From: Persicobacter diffluens
GTDB taxonomy: Bacteria; Bacteroidota; Bacteroidia; Cytophagales; Cyclobacteriaceae
Direction: 5' to 3'
Length of the DNA stretch: 64,000 nt
NCBI RefSeq assembly: GCF_036244895.1
Contig: NZ_BQKE01000002.1
Coordinates: forward strand, 1 to 64,000
The position numbers and the translations under genes were made by a program. The notes below the pieces were generated by a model that made no database searches, had not been told where the DNA came from, and saw only the letters and a program-made list of their open reading frames with translations. Of this stretch, positions 17,671 through 27,114 are shown piece after piece. Each line of letters starts with the position of its first letter. Positions within the stretch are counted from its first letter, which is position 1.

Positions 17671-20600
17671 TTATTCTCAGGTTCTATCACGATCTCATCT
17701 GCAAACATCCAGCTGGCATTGCCAAAGCCCGGGTGCCATTCGGGTAAATCACCCATAGTGGTCGCGACTACTTTCAGGTAGCGGATGGTTTGCCCTACTT
17801 CCACCGCAAATTGGAAGCGACGGATGGTCTGATGGTCATCCGGAACCGCATTTTCCTGAAAACCTGCGGATTGCCATTTTTTACCATCTTCAGAGTAGAA
17901 TACTTCATACTTTACCGGCAGGAATACCCAGGAAGAAGTATTTCGAAGGAAGCCAGTGGATACTTTAGCGATGTGCTGCTCCGTTCCCAAATCAATAACG
18001 GCCTCCAGGTCATGTCCGTCAGAGAAACCGGACCATTTGCCATCCCGCAGGTTCGCCGAAGCGGATACTCCATCCAGCAGAGCCCATTTGCCCGGGTTAT
18101 AAGCTTTAGAATCCGGCTCATGTGTTAATTTCAAAATCGGATATTGCTTACCTTCTATATGGTAAATTGCTCTGTTAAAATCAGTTTTAAATACCGGGCT
18201 CACTTCTTCTCCCAATACGCTAATCGCCTGCAATTGGGCGCTGTTGGTCAGGTGAATCGGCAATTGGTAAAGGCTTGATGCCGTAGTCGGGCTGGACCCA
18301 TCCAGCGTATAATAGATTTTCGCCTCAGGCTTAATACTCCCCAATTCGACTTTTAAATCATCAGTAAAGATACGTTGATCACTTGCGGTGTAGGGCATGA
18401 ATAACTGATCTTCTGAATACAGCTCTTTTCCAAAAGCTTTCTCCACATCCGCTTCCGGAAGCTGAACATTCCCCCAATCAGAAGGCTGTGCCCCCATGAC
18501 GAATTCCAGTGTTCCTCCGGCCATAATGTCGGCATGGTGGATGAAGGCTTTATGGTAATTTTCGCCGTTCAGTTTTGCCGACTGAATATAAATGTTTTCC
18601 GGGCTATTATTTTCTGCCTTAACCGTGAAAGTCTGTCCGTTTTCAAGCTTCAACTGAATTTCATTGAATACCGGAGAGCCGATCAAATAAATGCCGGAAG
18701 CCGGATTCACCGAATACATGCCCATGGCGGAAAGGGTGTACCAGGCAGACATTTGTCCGCAATCCTCATTACCCGAAAGACCATCCGGCAGGTTGGCATA
18801 TTGCGTTTCCATGATATGACGCACCCATTTTTGCGTCTTCTGCGCCTGTCCGGCATAGTTGTACAAATAGGCAACATGATGGCTCGGCTCGTTGCCATGT
18901 GCGTATTGCCCGATCAGACCCGTCACATCACTGGCATGCTCATTATCATTCACCGCTTCCTGCTCCCACATATCATCAATTTTTTGAGCGAAAGCCCCAG
19001 GCCCGCCATAAAGCTCCATCAGCCCGTTTACATCCTGAGGAGCGAAGAAGGTATAGTGCCAGGCATTTCCCTCGGTATATTCTCCGGATCCCAGAGTAGT
19101 GATGGTCATCGGGTCAAAGTCTTTCACCCAGACACCGCTGGCGCTTCTCCCCCTAAAGAAACCCGTAGATGCATCAAACAATTTCCGGTAATTCAGGGCG
19201 CGTTTACTGAAAGCTTCATAGTCTGCTGTCTTACCTAAAATTTTAGCAGATTCTGCTATACACCAGTCATCAAAAGCATACTCGACGAGTTTAGAAACCG
19301 AGTTGGACTCCCAATCATAAGGAATGAAGCCCAGATCCATCAGGTGATCAATGCCGCGGTCCCGGGTGGTGGCGGAGTTTTTCATGGCTTCAAAAGCCAG
19401 TTCATAATCAAAGCCTTTAGTGCCTTTAATGATCGCATCGGCAATCACCGGAACAGCATGGTAGCCGATCATGGTGCCGGTCTCATTGGACGCCAGCTCC
19501 CAAACCGCCAGCTCGCCGCTCTCTTTATATTTTGCTAACAGCGTATTGATAAAGTCTACATTCCTGCTTGGTTCCACGATGCTGTACCATGGATGTGCCG
19601 CACGGAAGGTGTCCCACAGGGAAAATAATGTATAATAATCGAAACCTTCCGCAGTATGAATTTTCTGATCCATTCCGCGGTACTGATGATCCACATCCAT
19701 ATAAATGTTCGGATGAATCATCGTGTGATAAGCAGCCGTATAGAAAATACTTTGTTCGTCTTCCGTTCCGCCTTTTACCGTTGCCTTTTGAAGTTCTTTT
19801 TCCCAAAGGGCCTGTGCCTGATTTTTCACAGCTCCCCAGTCCCAGCCATTGTTCTCGGCTTCCATATTTCTGCGGGCCCCGTCCACGCTTACGGCAGATA
19901 ATGCCACTTTGGCGAGTAAGGGATCATCAGATTTTTCGAATTCGAAAATGGCCTTAATATTTTGCCCCTTCAGGGATTTGATTTCACTGCTAACGTTTTG
20001 CCCATCGTTTAATAAGGCCGTCCTGATGGGTTGGCTGAATTGTAATACGAAATAAACGTACTGATCACGTGCCCAGCCCTGAGATCTTCTCAATCCGCTT
20101 ACTTCGTGGTCTCCGGTGATGGTCAGTTCCAGTTCCCGGATATTATCTCCGATGCCATGCACCAAATCCAATATCACTTTTGGGTTTTCCTCCCCATTAA
20201 AGGTGTATTGATGGAATCCGGTCCTTGGGGTAGCCGTCAGCGCCACATCAATATTGTGCTGTTGGAGTTTTACACTGTAAAATCCCGGCTGCGCAAATTC
20301 TTCCTCATGGCTAAAAGCAGAGCGATAACCCGCTTCCGGCTTTTTTTTACTTCCCGCTTCCCAGTGATTAACTCCGGTGAAGGGCATCAGTAGAATGTCT
20401 CCATAATCTCCACCACCAGTACCACTCAGGTGGGTGTGGGAAAATCCCATAATGCTGCTGTCGGAAATATGGTAACCGCTTGACCAGTCCCAGCCTTCAT
20501 TGCCGGTGTCCGGGCTTAGTTGCACCATGCCGTGTGGCGTGGTCGCGCCCGGGAAGGTGTGACCATGTCCGCCAGTGCCAATCATCGGATTGACCTTGCT

Positions 20601-20717
20601 CACCAATGCCGGCGCTTCCGGTAGGGATTGTTGTCCTTTAGGGCTGCAAAATTGGAGCAAAAGGAAAGAGGCCGCCAAAAATTTCAGCCCGGCCTTATTG
20701 CCGAAAAAATTCAACAT
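17667..20717 (-). CDS. GH92 alpha-mannosidase lipoprotein with C-terminal binding domains
   Basis: A 1016-residue lipoprotein (lipobox before Cys24). VNPMIGTGGHGHTFPGATTP and GMVQLSPDTG begin the GH92 N-terminal domain, and the (alpha/alpha)6 barrel follows. GNEPSHH (Glu610) and GNEDCGQMSAWY (Glu651, Asp652) are conserved active-site motifs. GH92 enzymes are calcium-dependent exo-alpha-mannosidases that act on alpha-1,2/1,3/1,4/1,6 linkages of N-glycans or yeast mannan. The family core ends near 760. It is followed by a chitobiase-C-like beta domain (about 790-870, YTLDGSSPTTASS) and a discoidin/CBM32-like domain (about 880-1012). It is probably at the outer or periplasmic membrane face. The stop codon is provided by element A. 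An antisense open frame of 234 codons (18534-19238) is a shadow. Confidence 0.93.
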   Translation of the reverse strand: MLNFFGNKAGLKFLAASFLLLQFCSPKGQQSLPEAPALVSKVNPMIGTGGHGHTFPGATTPHGMVQLSPDTGNEGWDWSSGYHISDSSIMGFSHTHLSGTGGGDYGDILLMPFTGVNHWEAGSKKKPEAGYRSAFSHEEEFAQPGFYSVKLQQHNIDVALTATPRTGFHQYTFNGEENPKVILDLVHGIGDNIRELELTITGDHEVSGLRRSQGWARDQYVYFVLQFSQPIRTALLNDGQNVSSEIKSLKGQNIKAIFEFEKSDDPLLAKVALSAVSVDGARRNMEAENNGWDWGAVKNQAQALWEKELQKATVKGGTEDEQSIFYTAAYHTMIHPNIYMDVDHQYRGMDQKIHTAEGFDYYTLFSLWDTFRAAHPWYSIVEPSRNVDFINTLLAKYKESGELAVWELASNETGTMIGYHAVPVIADAIIKGTKGFDYELAFEAMKNSATTRDRGIDHLMDLGFIPYDWESNSVSKLVEYAFDDWCIAESAKILGKTADYEAFSKRALNYRKLFDASTGFFRGRSASGVWVKDFDPMTITTLGSGEYTEGNAWHYTFFAPQDVNGLMELYGGPGAFAQKIDDMWEQEAVNDNEHASDVTGLIGQYAHGNEPSHHVAYLYNYAGQAQKTQKWVRHIMETQYANLPDGLSGNEDCGQMSAWYTLSAMGMYSVNPASGIYLIGSPVFNEIQLKLENGQTFTVKAENNSPENIYIQSAKLNGENYHKAFIHHADIMAGGTLEFVMGAQPSDWGNVQLPEADVEKAFGKELYSEDQLFMPYTASDQRIFTDDLKVELGSIKPEAKIYYTLDGSSPTTASSLYQLPIHLTNSAQLQAISVLGEEVSPVFKTDFNRAIYHIEGKQYPILKLTHEPDSKAYNPGKWALLDGVSASANLRDGKWSGFSDGHDLEAVIDLGTEQHIAKVSTGFLRNTSSWVFLPVKYEVFYSEDGKKWQSAGFQENAVPDDHQTIRRFQFAVEVGQTIRYLKVVATTMGDLPEWHPGFGNASWMFADEIVIEPENN

Positions 20718-21017
20718 ATATGATGGGTTTAAGATTTTCTATACTGTAGCGAATTTGGATGTGCTCGTGTAAAAATATTAGTATTTCAGGCATACATCCC
20801 GCATACATTTTAAAATGATGTTAAAAATAGTGGCTTTTTATTAATTATGGCGTCTGAAATAATAAAAATAGGGGGAGTCGGAATTCATTTTCAGGAGGCA
20901 TTCATGGGAATTCAATTTTGGGGCGACTACCTTTGTTAAGCCAATGAAAACTGTCGGACTGTTGGTCGTTGTGGTTTTCCATCAGCTGTTTTAGGTCGGA
21001 CTTATTAAAAAAATACG
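20718..21017. other. Divergent intergenic region without recognisable gene
   Basis: It must contain the promoters of the leftward GH92 gene and the rightward 110-codon gene. I see no repeat element here and no further coding sequence. Confidence 0.5.
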
Positions 21018-21350
21018 ATGCAATTACCTCAATTTATGATCGTCGAGGAACCCCGCCAACAAGCGCTCGGGACCTTTATCCTTTCCAATGCCAAACCGAA
21101 ATTACTGGCACGCGCTTATTATCTTCCCATTGGGGAAAAGGGAGCCGCAACCCAAGCTCAGCTGGAGGCGCATTTCAATATTGGTTTTGGCGGTGTTTTT
21201 GGCGATAAGCGGATTTTTGTAGGTGCCGTGGATATTTACACCAAACTCAAAGGGAATGATGAAAATGAAAAGCTGTTTTTGAAAACGATGAAACAGATGG
21301 CGGAATGGTATGCGGATTTTCTGACCTGGGAGGAAGAGGTTTCAGCATAA
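21018..21350 (+). CDS. Hypothetical protein, 110 residues
   Basis: An open frame with an ATG at 21018. The product has mixed alpha/beta character, no signal peptide or membrane segment, and acidic C-terminal helices (ENEKLFLKTMKQMAEWYADF). GFGGVFGDKRIFVGAVDIYTKL could be a small beta hairpin. I do not recognise a family. Amino acid composition and codon use look like real coding sequence rather than a shadow, and no other frame competes here. Isolated between the GH92 gene and a repeat cluster. Confidence 0.55.
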   Translation: MQLPQFMIVEEPRQQALGTFILSNAKPKLLARAYYLPIGEKGAATQAQLEAHFNIGFGGVFGDKRIFVGAVDIYTKLKGNDENEKLFLKTMKQMAEWYADFLTWEEEVSA

Positions 21351-21432
21351 GGACGAATATTTATTGCGCTTAGGCTTTCTTAGTAAAAAGGCCGCTTCTG
21401 TCTGAACCGCTTTGGCCTAGGATGCTGCAGCT

Positions 21433-21658
21433 GTATTTTTCATGGTTAAATCCTCCTTTTGCAGCAGGGGAAAGAGAAAAATCCCCTATTTCGAGTTTAC
21501 TCCAAGGAAGTAGCTGAATGAGGAGAAAGGAAGCTTGCCCAAACTGGGGCGTTTAACCCTTCAGCATTCATAATTTTATTAAATTCAAAGCGAGTTAATT
21601 AATCTGGTGGTGAATAATTCAAATTTGCAGCCGGATGGAGTGCTTTTAAACATGCTCA
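21433..21658 (-). repeat. Element A reverse copy joined to half an element B
   Basis: 21433-21620 follows reverse element A (GAATGAGGAGAAAGGAAGCTTGCCC, GGTGGTGAATAATTC). At 21618 it changes into the end of element B (AAATTTGCAGCCGGATG, GCTTTTAAACATGCTC). The outer TTAA of A and the other half of B are missing, as expected after a recombination or deletion between elements. Confidence 0.75.
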
Positions 21659-21668
21659 ATAGCGTTTT

Positions 21669-21821
21669 TTTTTAGGGGCTGTCCTTCGCTACACTCCGGC
21701 CGGGCTCGCGCTAGTCGCTCTTTGGGCGAGGGCGGAGGGGAACGAAAATTTGCCCTGCCCAAAGGAGCTTCACAATAGCTTGATCCCTCAGCCAGGCGGG
21801 CTTCCGCCCGCGGGGACATGT
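21669..21821 (+). repeat. Element C, copy 1 (153 bp, GC-rich)
   Basis: The copy runs from TTTTAGGGGCTGTCCTTCGC to CCCGCGGGGACATG. It matches 43372-43524 with one visible difference (G/T near the right end). It includes the hairpin GGCGGGC-TTCC-GCCCGC and is far richer in GC than its surroundings. Confidence 0.9.
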
Positions 21822-21886
21822 GCATTTAGCTTTGCCATATGGCTTTTGAGGGCAGTATGGAGAGTGATTTTTTTTAGGTTGTGATA

Positions 21887-22083
21887 TTAAGTCGGATGGT
21901 GCATGCTTTATCCCTCATTTATTCGTAAGGCTAGAATTATGTGAGAATAGCATCTTGTTTCGAGTATTTCATAACCAAGCAGATGAAGGAAGAGAAAGGA
22001 AGCTTACCCAAGTTTGAGCTATTGAAAAAATCAGGAAAACACCTATAGCAATTATCCTAAGGATTTAGGAGCGGACAATCCAA
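21887..22083 (-). repeat. Element A, degenerate reverse copy
   Basis: It opens with TTAAGTCGGATGG, includes CAAGCAGATGAAGGAAGAGAAAGGAAGCTTACCCAAG split by small changes, and fades near AGGAGCGGACAATCC. Many substitutions suggest an old copy. Confidence 0.6.
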
Positions 22084-22277
22084 TGAAAGTGGGGCGTGGC
22101 AAAATGCTACGACCAGGGTTGGTGGTAGGGCCTGGTGGTCAAATGCTTCAGCCGGAATGGATCTGAAATACCCTTCCAGATAGGCCAAAAGTATTCATCA
22201 TCACTAAATAATCCTGTCTGAAAGTGACGAATATTAGATGAATTTTGCTTATTGTATTGATATAAATAATTTAATTT

Positions 22278-22808
22278 TTGATGAGGATAGTAGTATGTCT
22301 GTGGTGTTTCCTGTATGGTATGAATGTCTTTGCTCAACAATTGAAAGACGGGAGGGGTTTTGATTCCTGTTTTAAAAATGAAAAAGACATTGAATTTCAG
22401 GGTAGTGTAAATGGTGTTCTTTTTTGTGTTTTGGAGGGTAAGGATTTAATTCTGGATTTTCAGGGGAGCAGGGCTCAACTCAATTTTGTTCCGGATCCGG
22501 AGGAAGTATATGACACTGGTAGTTATGAGTATTCGGGAGCTACTACCAGTGGAAAGACTATGGTGCGTTATAAAACCTATAGCCTCGCCAATCAATTTTC
22601 TGTTATTTTGAATAATAGGGAGTTTACAGCCTCGGCCATAGATGGAGGATGTGATCTGGTGTTGGGGCCTGTTGATTATTATTATCAGGCAGAAAAAGAA
22701 GCGGAATACTTGGTGCTTTTTTTTAGATCGGAGCTGAAACTTAGCGATGGGAATTCCGATATAATGGTGAAGAAAAACTCCACCCTTACGTTTGCGATAA
22801 ATCGATAA
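22278..22808 (+). CDS. Hypothetical secreted protein, 176 residues
   Basis: The N-terminus is a signal peptide (MRIVVCLWCFLYGMNVFAQ, cleavage after Ala). The mature part is beta-rich with two Cys pairs possible (Cys31, Cys50, Cys124) and contains GSYEYSGATTSGKTMVRYKTYS. It ends in NSTLTFAINR. I do not recognise a family; the look is that of a small periplasmic or surface protein. It lies alone between a repeat cluster and the convergent esterase gene. Short similar motifs (TGCTACGACC) flank it at 22106 and 22839. Confidence 0.6.
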   Translation: MMRIVVCLWCFLYGMNVFAQQLKDGRGFDSCFKNEKDIEFQGSVNGVLFCVLEGKDLILDFQGSRAQLNFVPDPEEVYDTGSYEYSGATTSGKTMVRYKTYSLANQFSVILNNREFTASAIDGGCDLVLGPVDYYYQAEKEAEYLVLFFRSELKLSDGNSDIMVKKNSTLTFAINR

Positions 22809-22952
22809 TTGGACATTAACCCATGGTCATAGCCTTTTGCTACGACCGGTCTTGGTTAATAGGTGACGGCCAGTTTTGTAGGATTTGGATAATCCTTAAG
22901 GCCTGGTTGAAGCTTCACTGTAGGTTAGTAAACGGCTTCAACTACTGTTGAA

Positions 22953-23801
22953 CTAAAGCCCTTTAAAGCCCTGTTCCTTTAAAATTCCCAGCATTTTTCG
23001 GGCGTATCTTTTTCCTAAAGTCCTGACCCCTTCCGAATCAAAATGTACCAGATCTTCCTGCACGGTGCAGCCCGAGGAGGAGATGACATGGGCAGTCGGA
23101 ATGGTTTCAGGTAATTGATTGATGATGGGGTTCATGGCTGCGCACTGGCCGTTTTGATCGGCATGGACCACCTCTCCGGCCAGTAAGGGTACTTCGCTGG
23201 CTTTTAGTGCCAGGTCTTCCAGCATATTGTCATAGACGGTTTTTACATATTGCGGCCATTGGACATCTCCGGTATTGGTTTCGCCCTGATGCAGCAAAAC
23301 GCCTTTAATGAGCCCGTCTTTTTGCGCCATTTTTGCCAGTTGTATCAGGCGTTCATAAGGATTGCCTCCGAAGACTTCAATTTTTTCGCCGAACCAGGCT
23401 TCCGGGTAGGTGTCTGTAAATTGTTGATATTGTGCCCGGTCAAACAGGCGGATGTCACATCCGCCAATGGCAACGTTAATGACGCCAATTTTGATATGTT
23501 CTGGCAGGTTTTCCACCATCGTGCGGCCAAAATAATCGGCAGGAGATAAGCCTTGCCAGCATTGACTAAGGGGAGGATTAGCGGTTTGCCAGCTTTCCTT
23601 TTTTCCTTTTATGTCTGGGCAATCCATGGCACGCATTACCTGAAAACGAGGGTCCGCCACCTTATCCTGTTCTTCAACAGGGGCGGAGCCTTCCATATTC
23701 GATTGGCCGAAGCAGAGATAGATATGAAAGTTGGCATCTTGCGCCAAGGAAGATAGGGAGGTAAAGAATAATATTAATAATAGTATGAAAGAGTTACGCA
23801 T
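22953..23801 (-). CDS. Secreted SASA/CE6-type carbohydrate esterase
   Basis: A 282-residue SGNH-like esterase with a signal peptide (cleavage near Leu-Ala20/Gln21). The nucleophile is Ser34 in CFGQSNMEG, the block I Gly-Gln-Ser-Asn motif of the sialate O-acetylesterase/CE6 group. The central block is LLHQGETNTG, and the catalytic Asp250 and His253 lie in EDLVHFDSEG. Such enzymes remove acetyl groups from polysaccharides such as xylan, mannan or sialoglycans. Given the mannan genes nearby, deacetylation of acetylated (gluco)mannan is a reasonable guess but cannot be told from the sequence. It is divergent from the AraC gene across a 267-bp gap. Confidence 0.88.
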   Translation of the reverse strand: MRNSFILLLILFFTSLSSLAQDANFHIYLCFGQSNMEGSAPVEEQDKVADPRFQVMRAMDCPDIKGKKESWQTANPPLSQCWQGLSPADYFGRTMVENLPEHIKIGVINVAIGGCDIRLFDRAQYQQFTDTYPEAWFGEKIEVFGGNPYERLIQLAKMAQKDGLIKGVLLHQGETNTGDVQWPQYVKTVYDNMLEDLALKASEVPLLAGEVVHADQNGQCAAMNPIINQLPETIPTAHVISSSGCTVQEDLVHFDSEGVRTLGKRYARKMLGILKEQGFKGL

Positions 23802-24068
23802 AGGATTAAAAAATTATGTATTACTTATTTGTAGGAACACATCATATATTTTAAATATCTGGCCGGTTTATGAAAAAAGTTTTACCCCTTCCGGATATAA
23901 GGATAAGTGATCCTGAACGAATTTACTATTTATGCATAAAAAGCAAAAAGATGATGGTTATATTTGCCAAATGCTATCAGTATATAGCACGAAATGATTA
24001 TATTCAGCTTTTAGTTTTGTTTTAGGAGAAGCTTATGTCGTTTGGTATAATATTTTTATTTTTTAGTA

Positions 24069-24971
24069 ATGAAAGTCTATCCGGAAATTACCCCTGTTAC
24101 CAAGAGTGATCTCTTTGTACTGCAGTATCATGAGAATGCAGATTTTGATTATCCTATTCACTCTCATGAGGAATATGAATTAAGTTTGATTATTAACAGT
24201 GGGGGAGATCGCTTTATTGGAGATTCTATTGATGCCTTTGGAGAGGTAGATTTGGTATTGCTGGGGCCAGGCATTCAACATTGCTGGGAACCAGCCGCTG
24301 ATAAATTGGAAAATGTTACGGTTACCACTTTACAGTTCGGGCAAGAAATTTTTCAGAATAAACTTTTTGACAAAAAGGAATTCAGTCAGTTTGTAGCCCT
24401 GAGAACTCATGCAGATCGGGGAATTGCCTTTCATGGGGAAAGTGTGGCACCTATTGTAAAAGCCCTTAACCAGTTAAAGGGTTTGAGTGGATTTCCGGCG
24501 GTTATTGGTTTTATGAAATTATTGGATCGGATGGCCAATGCGATGGATTTTGACCTTTTATTAAGTGAAGGCTATTCCAATAGCCTGGATGAGAGCAAGA
24601 GCCGGCGTATAAATATAGCCTATGAGTATGTCATGAAAAACTTTGATAAAAAGATACTTATTGGTGATGTGGCGGCTTCCTGTAATATGTCGGAATCTGC
24701 TTTTAGCCACTTTTTCAAAAAGTGCACCAATAAGAGTTTTACCCAATTCTTAACGGATGTTCGACTGGGGCAGTCTTATCGCTTATTACTGGAGACGAAG
24801 AAAAACGTGGCAGAGATTTGTTATGAATGTGGCTTTAATAATTTATCCAATTTCAATCGGATTTTTAAAAAAGAAAAGGGGATGACCCCTCTTGCTTTTC
24901 GAAAATATTATGAGGAAAAAACTTTCTTTGAGATGAAAGAAGATTTCTGGGAGCAGTCCAGTGCTTCTTAG
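24069..24971 (+). CDS. AraC-family regulator with cupin sensor domain
   Basis: A 300-residue cytoplasmic regulator. Residues 10-100 form a cupin-like N-terminal domain with HENADFDYPIHSHEEYELSL, the usual sugar-sensing fold of AraC proteins. Residues 195-290 carry two helix-turn-helix motifs (LIGDVAASCNMSESAFSHFFKK and NVAEICYECGFNNLSNFNRIFKK) ending in GMTPLAFRKY, the family signature. It lies between the divergent esterase and the convergent symporter/GH130 operon, so these are the likeliest targets. No binding site could be identified. Confidence 0.92.
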   Translation: MKVYPEITPVTKSDLFVLQYHENADFDYPIHSHEEYELSLIINSGGDRFIGDSIDAFGEVDLVLLGPGIQHCWEPAADKLENVTVTTLQFGQEIFQNKLFDKKEFSQFVALRTHADRGIAFHGESVAPIVKALNQLKGLSGFPAVIGFMKLLDRMANAMDFDLLLSEGYSNSLDESKSRRINIAYEYVMKNFDKKILIGDVAASCNMSESAFSHFFKKCTNKSFTQFLTDVRLGQSYRLLLETKKNVAEICYECGFNNLSNFNRIFKKEKGMTPLAFRKYYEEKTFFEMKEDFWEQSSAS

Positions 24972-25004
24972 GATAGCCGTGTAATTTTTCAGATCAATTT
25001 ATCG

Positions 25005-25037
25005 TAAAAAAAGCTGTCTTTTCGGACAGCTTTTTTT
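25005..25037. terminator. Terminator after the AraC gene
   Basis: AAAAAAAGCTGTC, loop, GACAGCTTTTTTT. The run of A on one side and T on the other makes it usable from both strands. Confidence 0.9.
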
Positions 25038-25066
25038 GGTTGACAGGGAATTGCGGATGGACTCCG

Positions 25067-25287
25067 TAAGCCGAATTATTCACCACTGAATATATTGAAC
25101 CAATCCAAACGTCACGGTAATAAATAATCCCGGGCTTTTTTCGTTGGTTTTTAAATAGCCCAAATTCGGCTAAGTCTGCTTTCTCCCCATTCCTCTGTTT
25201 TCCTTGAAAAAAGCGACCAGGGGACTATTCCTTGTTTTTTCCCGCCCAACAGCTAAAGGAAGATTTAAGCATGCATAATTCGGCTTG
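25067..25287 (+). repeat. Element A, near full-length copy
   Basis: TAAGCCGAATTATTCACCACT at the left, GCATGCATAATTCGGCTT at the right. Here both ends carry GCC/GGC instead of CCC/GGG, so the two ends have changed together and still pair. Confidence 0.85.
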
Positions 25288-25308
25288 GTTTCATTTTTCA
25301 AAAGTCTT

Positions 25309-25475
25309 TTAGCGTCGGTTTAAAACCGTAGCCTCCGAAGTAAATTCGAATGATCGGAAGCGATTATCGAAAATTTCTCAACAATAGGGATGCTATTCTC
25401 TCGAAATATGCGGGCTTCGCTTCTGTATTAATCAAATTTTCGTTCCGAATTCTGGCTTTTAAAACCTCCTTTTAG
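25309..25475 (-). repeat. Element B, full-length copy overlapping the symporter stop codon
   Basis: TTAGCGTCGGTTTAAAACC at the left and GGCTTTTAAAACCTCC then TTTTAG at the right. The TTA at 25472-25474 is the stop codon of the leftward symporter gene. The body (AAATTCGAATGATCGGAAGCG) matches family B. Confidence 0.85.
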
Positions 25476-27112
25476 GCGTAAATCAGAAAGGAGGCAAAGC
25501 AGGCCACTGCCAGCAATAGTGCCAGCCAGCGGAAATTCTTATACCAAACCACGCCTTCCAATTCTTTGGTCTCGGCTTTCCATAAGCTTTTGTTCCAGGT
25601 GAAGGCCGCTACTTTTTCGGCAGGTGGCACTTCCGAGCGATAACTGATAATCAGTGTGGCCGAAACGTTAATGAACAATAAGAATGGCACCAATAGCAGG
25701 AAGTGAAGATCTGCGAAAAAAGGCAGCGAACTTTTGAATACTAATAGCAATACGGCCACAGCAAGACCGAAAATCAGCCCGAAGAAAGCGCCTTTGGCAT
25801 TGACCCTTTTGTTAAACAATCCAAGGAAGAACACCCCCACCACCGGAGGAGCCAGATAACTCAACATTTCCTGATAGTAATCCACCAAAGAGCCGAATTT
25901 TTGAATTTGAGGTGCCCAGAATATCGCAATAATCAGAATGACTGTTGAGGTAATTTGGCCCACTCTCACCAGTTTTTTGCTGTCGGTATTGGGCGCAAAT
26001 TTGGAATAAAAATCCATGGTGAAAAGGGTAGAAGCCGAATTCAGGGTAGCACTCAGGGTGGAGGTCAATGCGGAGATCATCGCCGCAATCACGATACCCA
26101 CCAATCCAACCGGCATCAGCTCCATGATTAATCTTGGATAGACCTCATTTACATCCACGCCGTATTCGCTGACCACTTCATGTCCAAAAGCTTCCGCCGG
26201 AATTTGAACATGAAACAAATCCATTGCGCGCGCTGCCAATCCGGGGAAGATGAAGACAATCAGCGTGAAGATATACAATAACCCCACAAACAAAACCCCT
26301 TTACGGCCGTGGTCCACGGATTTGGCCGAAAGTACACGTTGCACCATGACCTGATTATTTCCCCAGAAGTAAAAGCCCAGCACGGGTATTCCGACGATCA
26401 TGCCCAGCCATGGCACGGCGGGGTCATCCATGGAACGCGTCAGGCTCATCCATAGTCCGTCATTAAAACGTTCATGAAATTCTGCCCAGCCGCCAATATT
26501 ATCAATCGCTAAAAAGGCCAGGATGATTGAGCCAATAATCAGAATAACCGCCTGAATTAATTCCGCATTGATGGCCGAAGAAAGTCCGCCAGGAATGGTA
26601 TAAATACCAGCGGCTATGGCCAGGAAGAAGATAATCGTTTGTAGTTCTGCTTCCGGATAGATTAGTTTGATGATCATAGCACCGGCATACAAAGCAGCAG
26701 CAGCATCCAGGAATACATTGCCTAAAATAGTAATGGCGGAAAAATAGTATCTGGACTTTTTATCAAATCTTTTTTCCAGAAATTCAGGCATGGTATAAAT
26801 GCCTGATTTAATGTAAAAAGGAAGAAAAAAAGTGGCAAATACAATCATCACCAGTATGGAAACCCACTGATAATTGTATACCGCTAATCCGGTTTTAAAG
26901 GCCTCAGCTGACTGCCCGATTAAAGTCGAGCTGGACACGCTGGCGGCGAACAGCGAAAGTCCCACCGCCGGCCATTTCATATTTCTCCCTGCGAGGAAGT
27001 AATCCTGGGAACTGTCATTGGAAGAGTTGAAAAGGGCCCAGGCGATGACCCCAATAACATAGACCACGATCAGGCCTAAATCTATCGTACTTAAAGTGAT
27101 ATTTAAATCCAT
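25472..27112 (-). CDS. SSS-family sodium/solute symporter
   Basis: A 546-residue integral membrane protein of the sodium:solute symporter (SSF/SGLT) family with about 13-14 hydrophobic segments. The N-terminal pattern SSQDYFLAGRNMKWPAVGLSLFAASVSSSTLIGQSAEAF and the later GGLSSAINAELIQAVILIIGS are characteristic of sugar/sodium symporters. It starts 2 bp after the stop of the clan-A glycosidase lipoprotein and follows the GH130 gene, so it probably imports mannose or short mannosides across the inner membrane. Its TAA stop is part of an element B terminus, which may have trimmed or replaced the original end. Confidence 0.93.
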   Translation of the reverse strand: MDLNITLSTIDLGLIVVYVIGVIAWALFNSSNDSSQDYFLAGRNMKWPAVGLSLFAASVSSSTLIGQSAEAFKTGLAVYNYQWVSILVMIVFATFFLPFYIKSGIYTMPEFLEKRFDKKSRYYFSAITILGNVFLDAAAALYAGAMIIKLIYPEAELQTIIFFLAIAAGIYTIPGGLSSAINAELIQAVILIIGSIILAFLAIDNIGGWAEFHERFNDGLWMSLTRSMDDPAVPWLGMIVGIPVLGFYFWGNNQVMVQRVLSAKSVDHGRKGVLFVGLLYIFTLIVFIFPGLAARAMDLFHVQIPAEAFGHEVVSEYGVDVNEVYPRLIMELMPVGLVGIVIAAMISALTSTLSATLNSASTLFTMDFYSKFAPNTDSKKLVRVGQITSTVILIIAIFWAPQIQKFGSLVDYYQEMLSYLAPPVVGVFFLGLFNKRVNAKGAFFGLIFGLAVAVLLLVFKSSLPFFADLHFLLLVPFLLFINVSATLIISYRSEVPPAEKVAAFTWNKSLWKAETKELEGVVWYKNFRWLALLLAVACFASFLIYA

Positions 27113-27114
27113 AT

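Noticed and set aside
18534..19238. 234-codon open frame antisense to the GH92 gene
   Set aside because: The GH92 frame on the other strand is unmistakable over the full length; this is a shadow of its codon bias.
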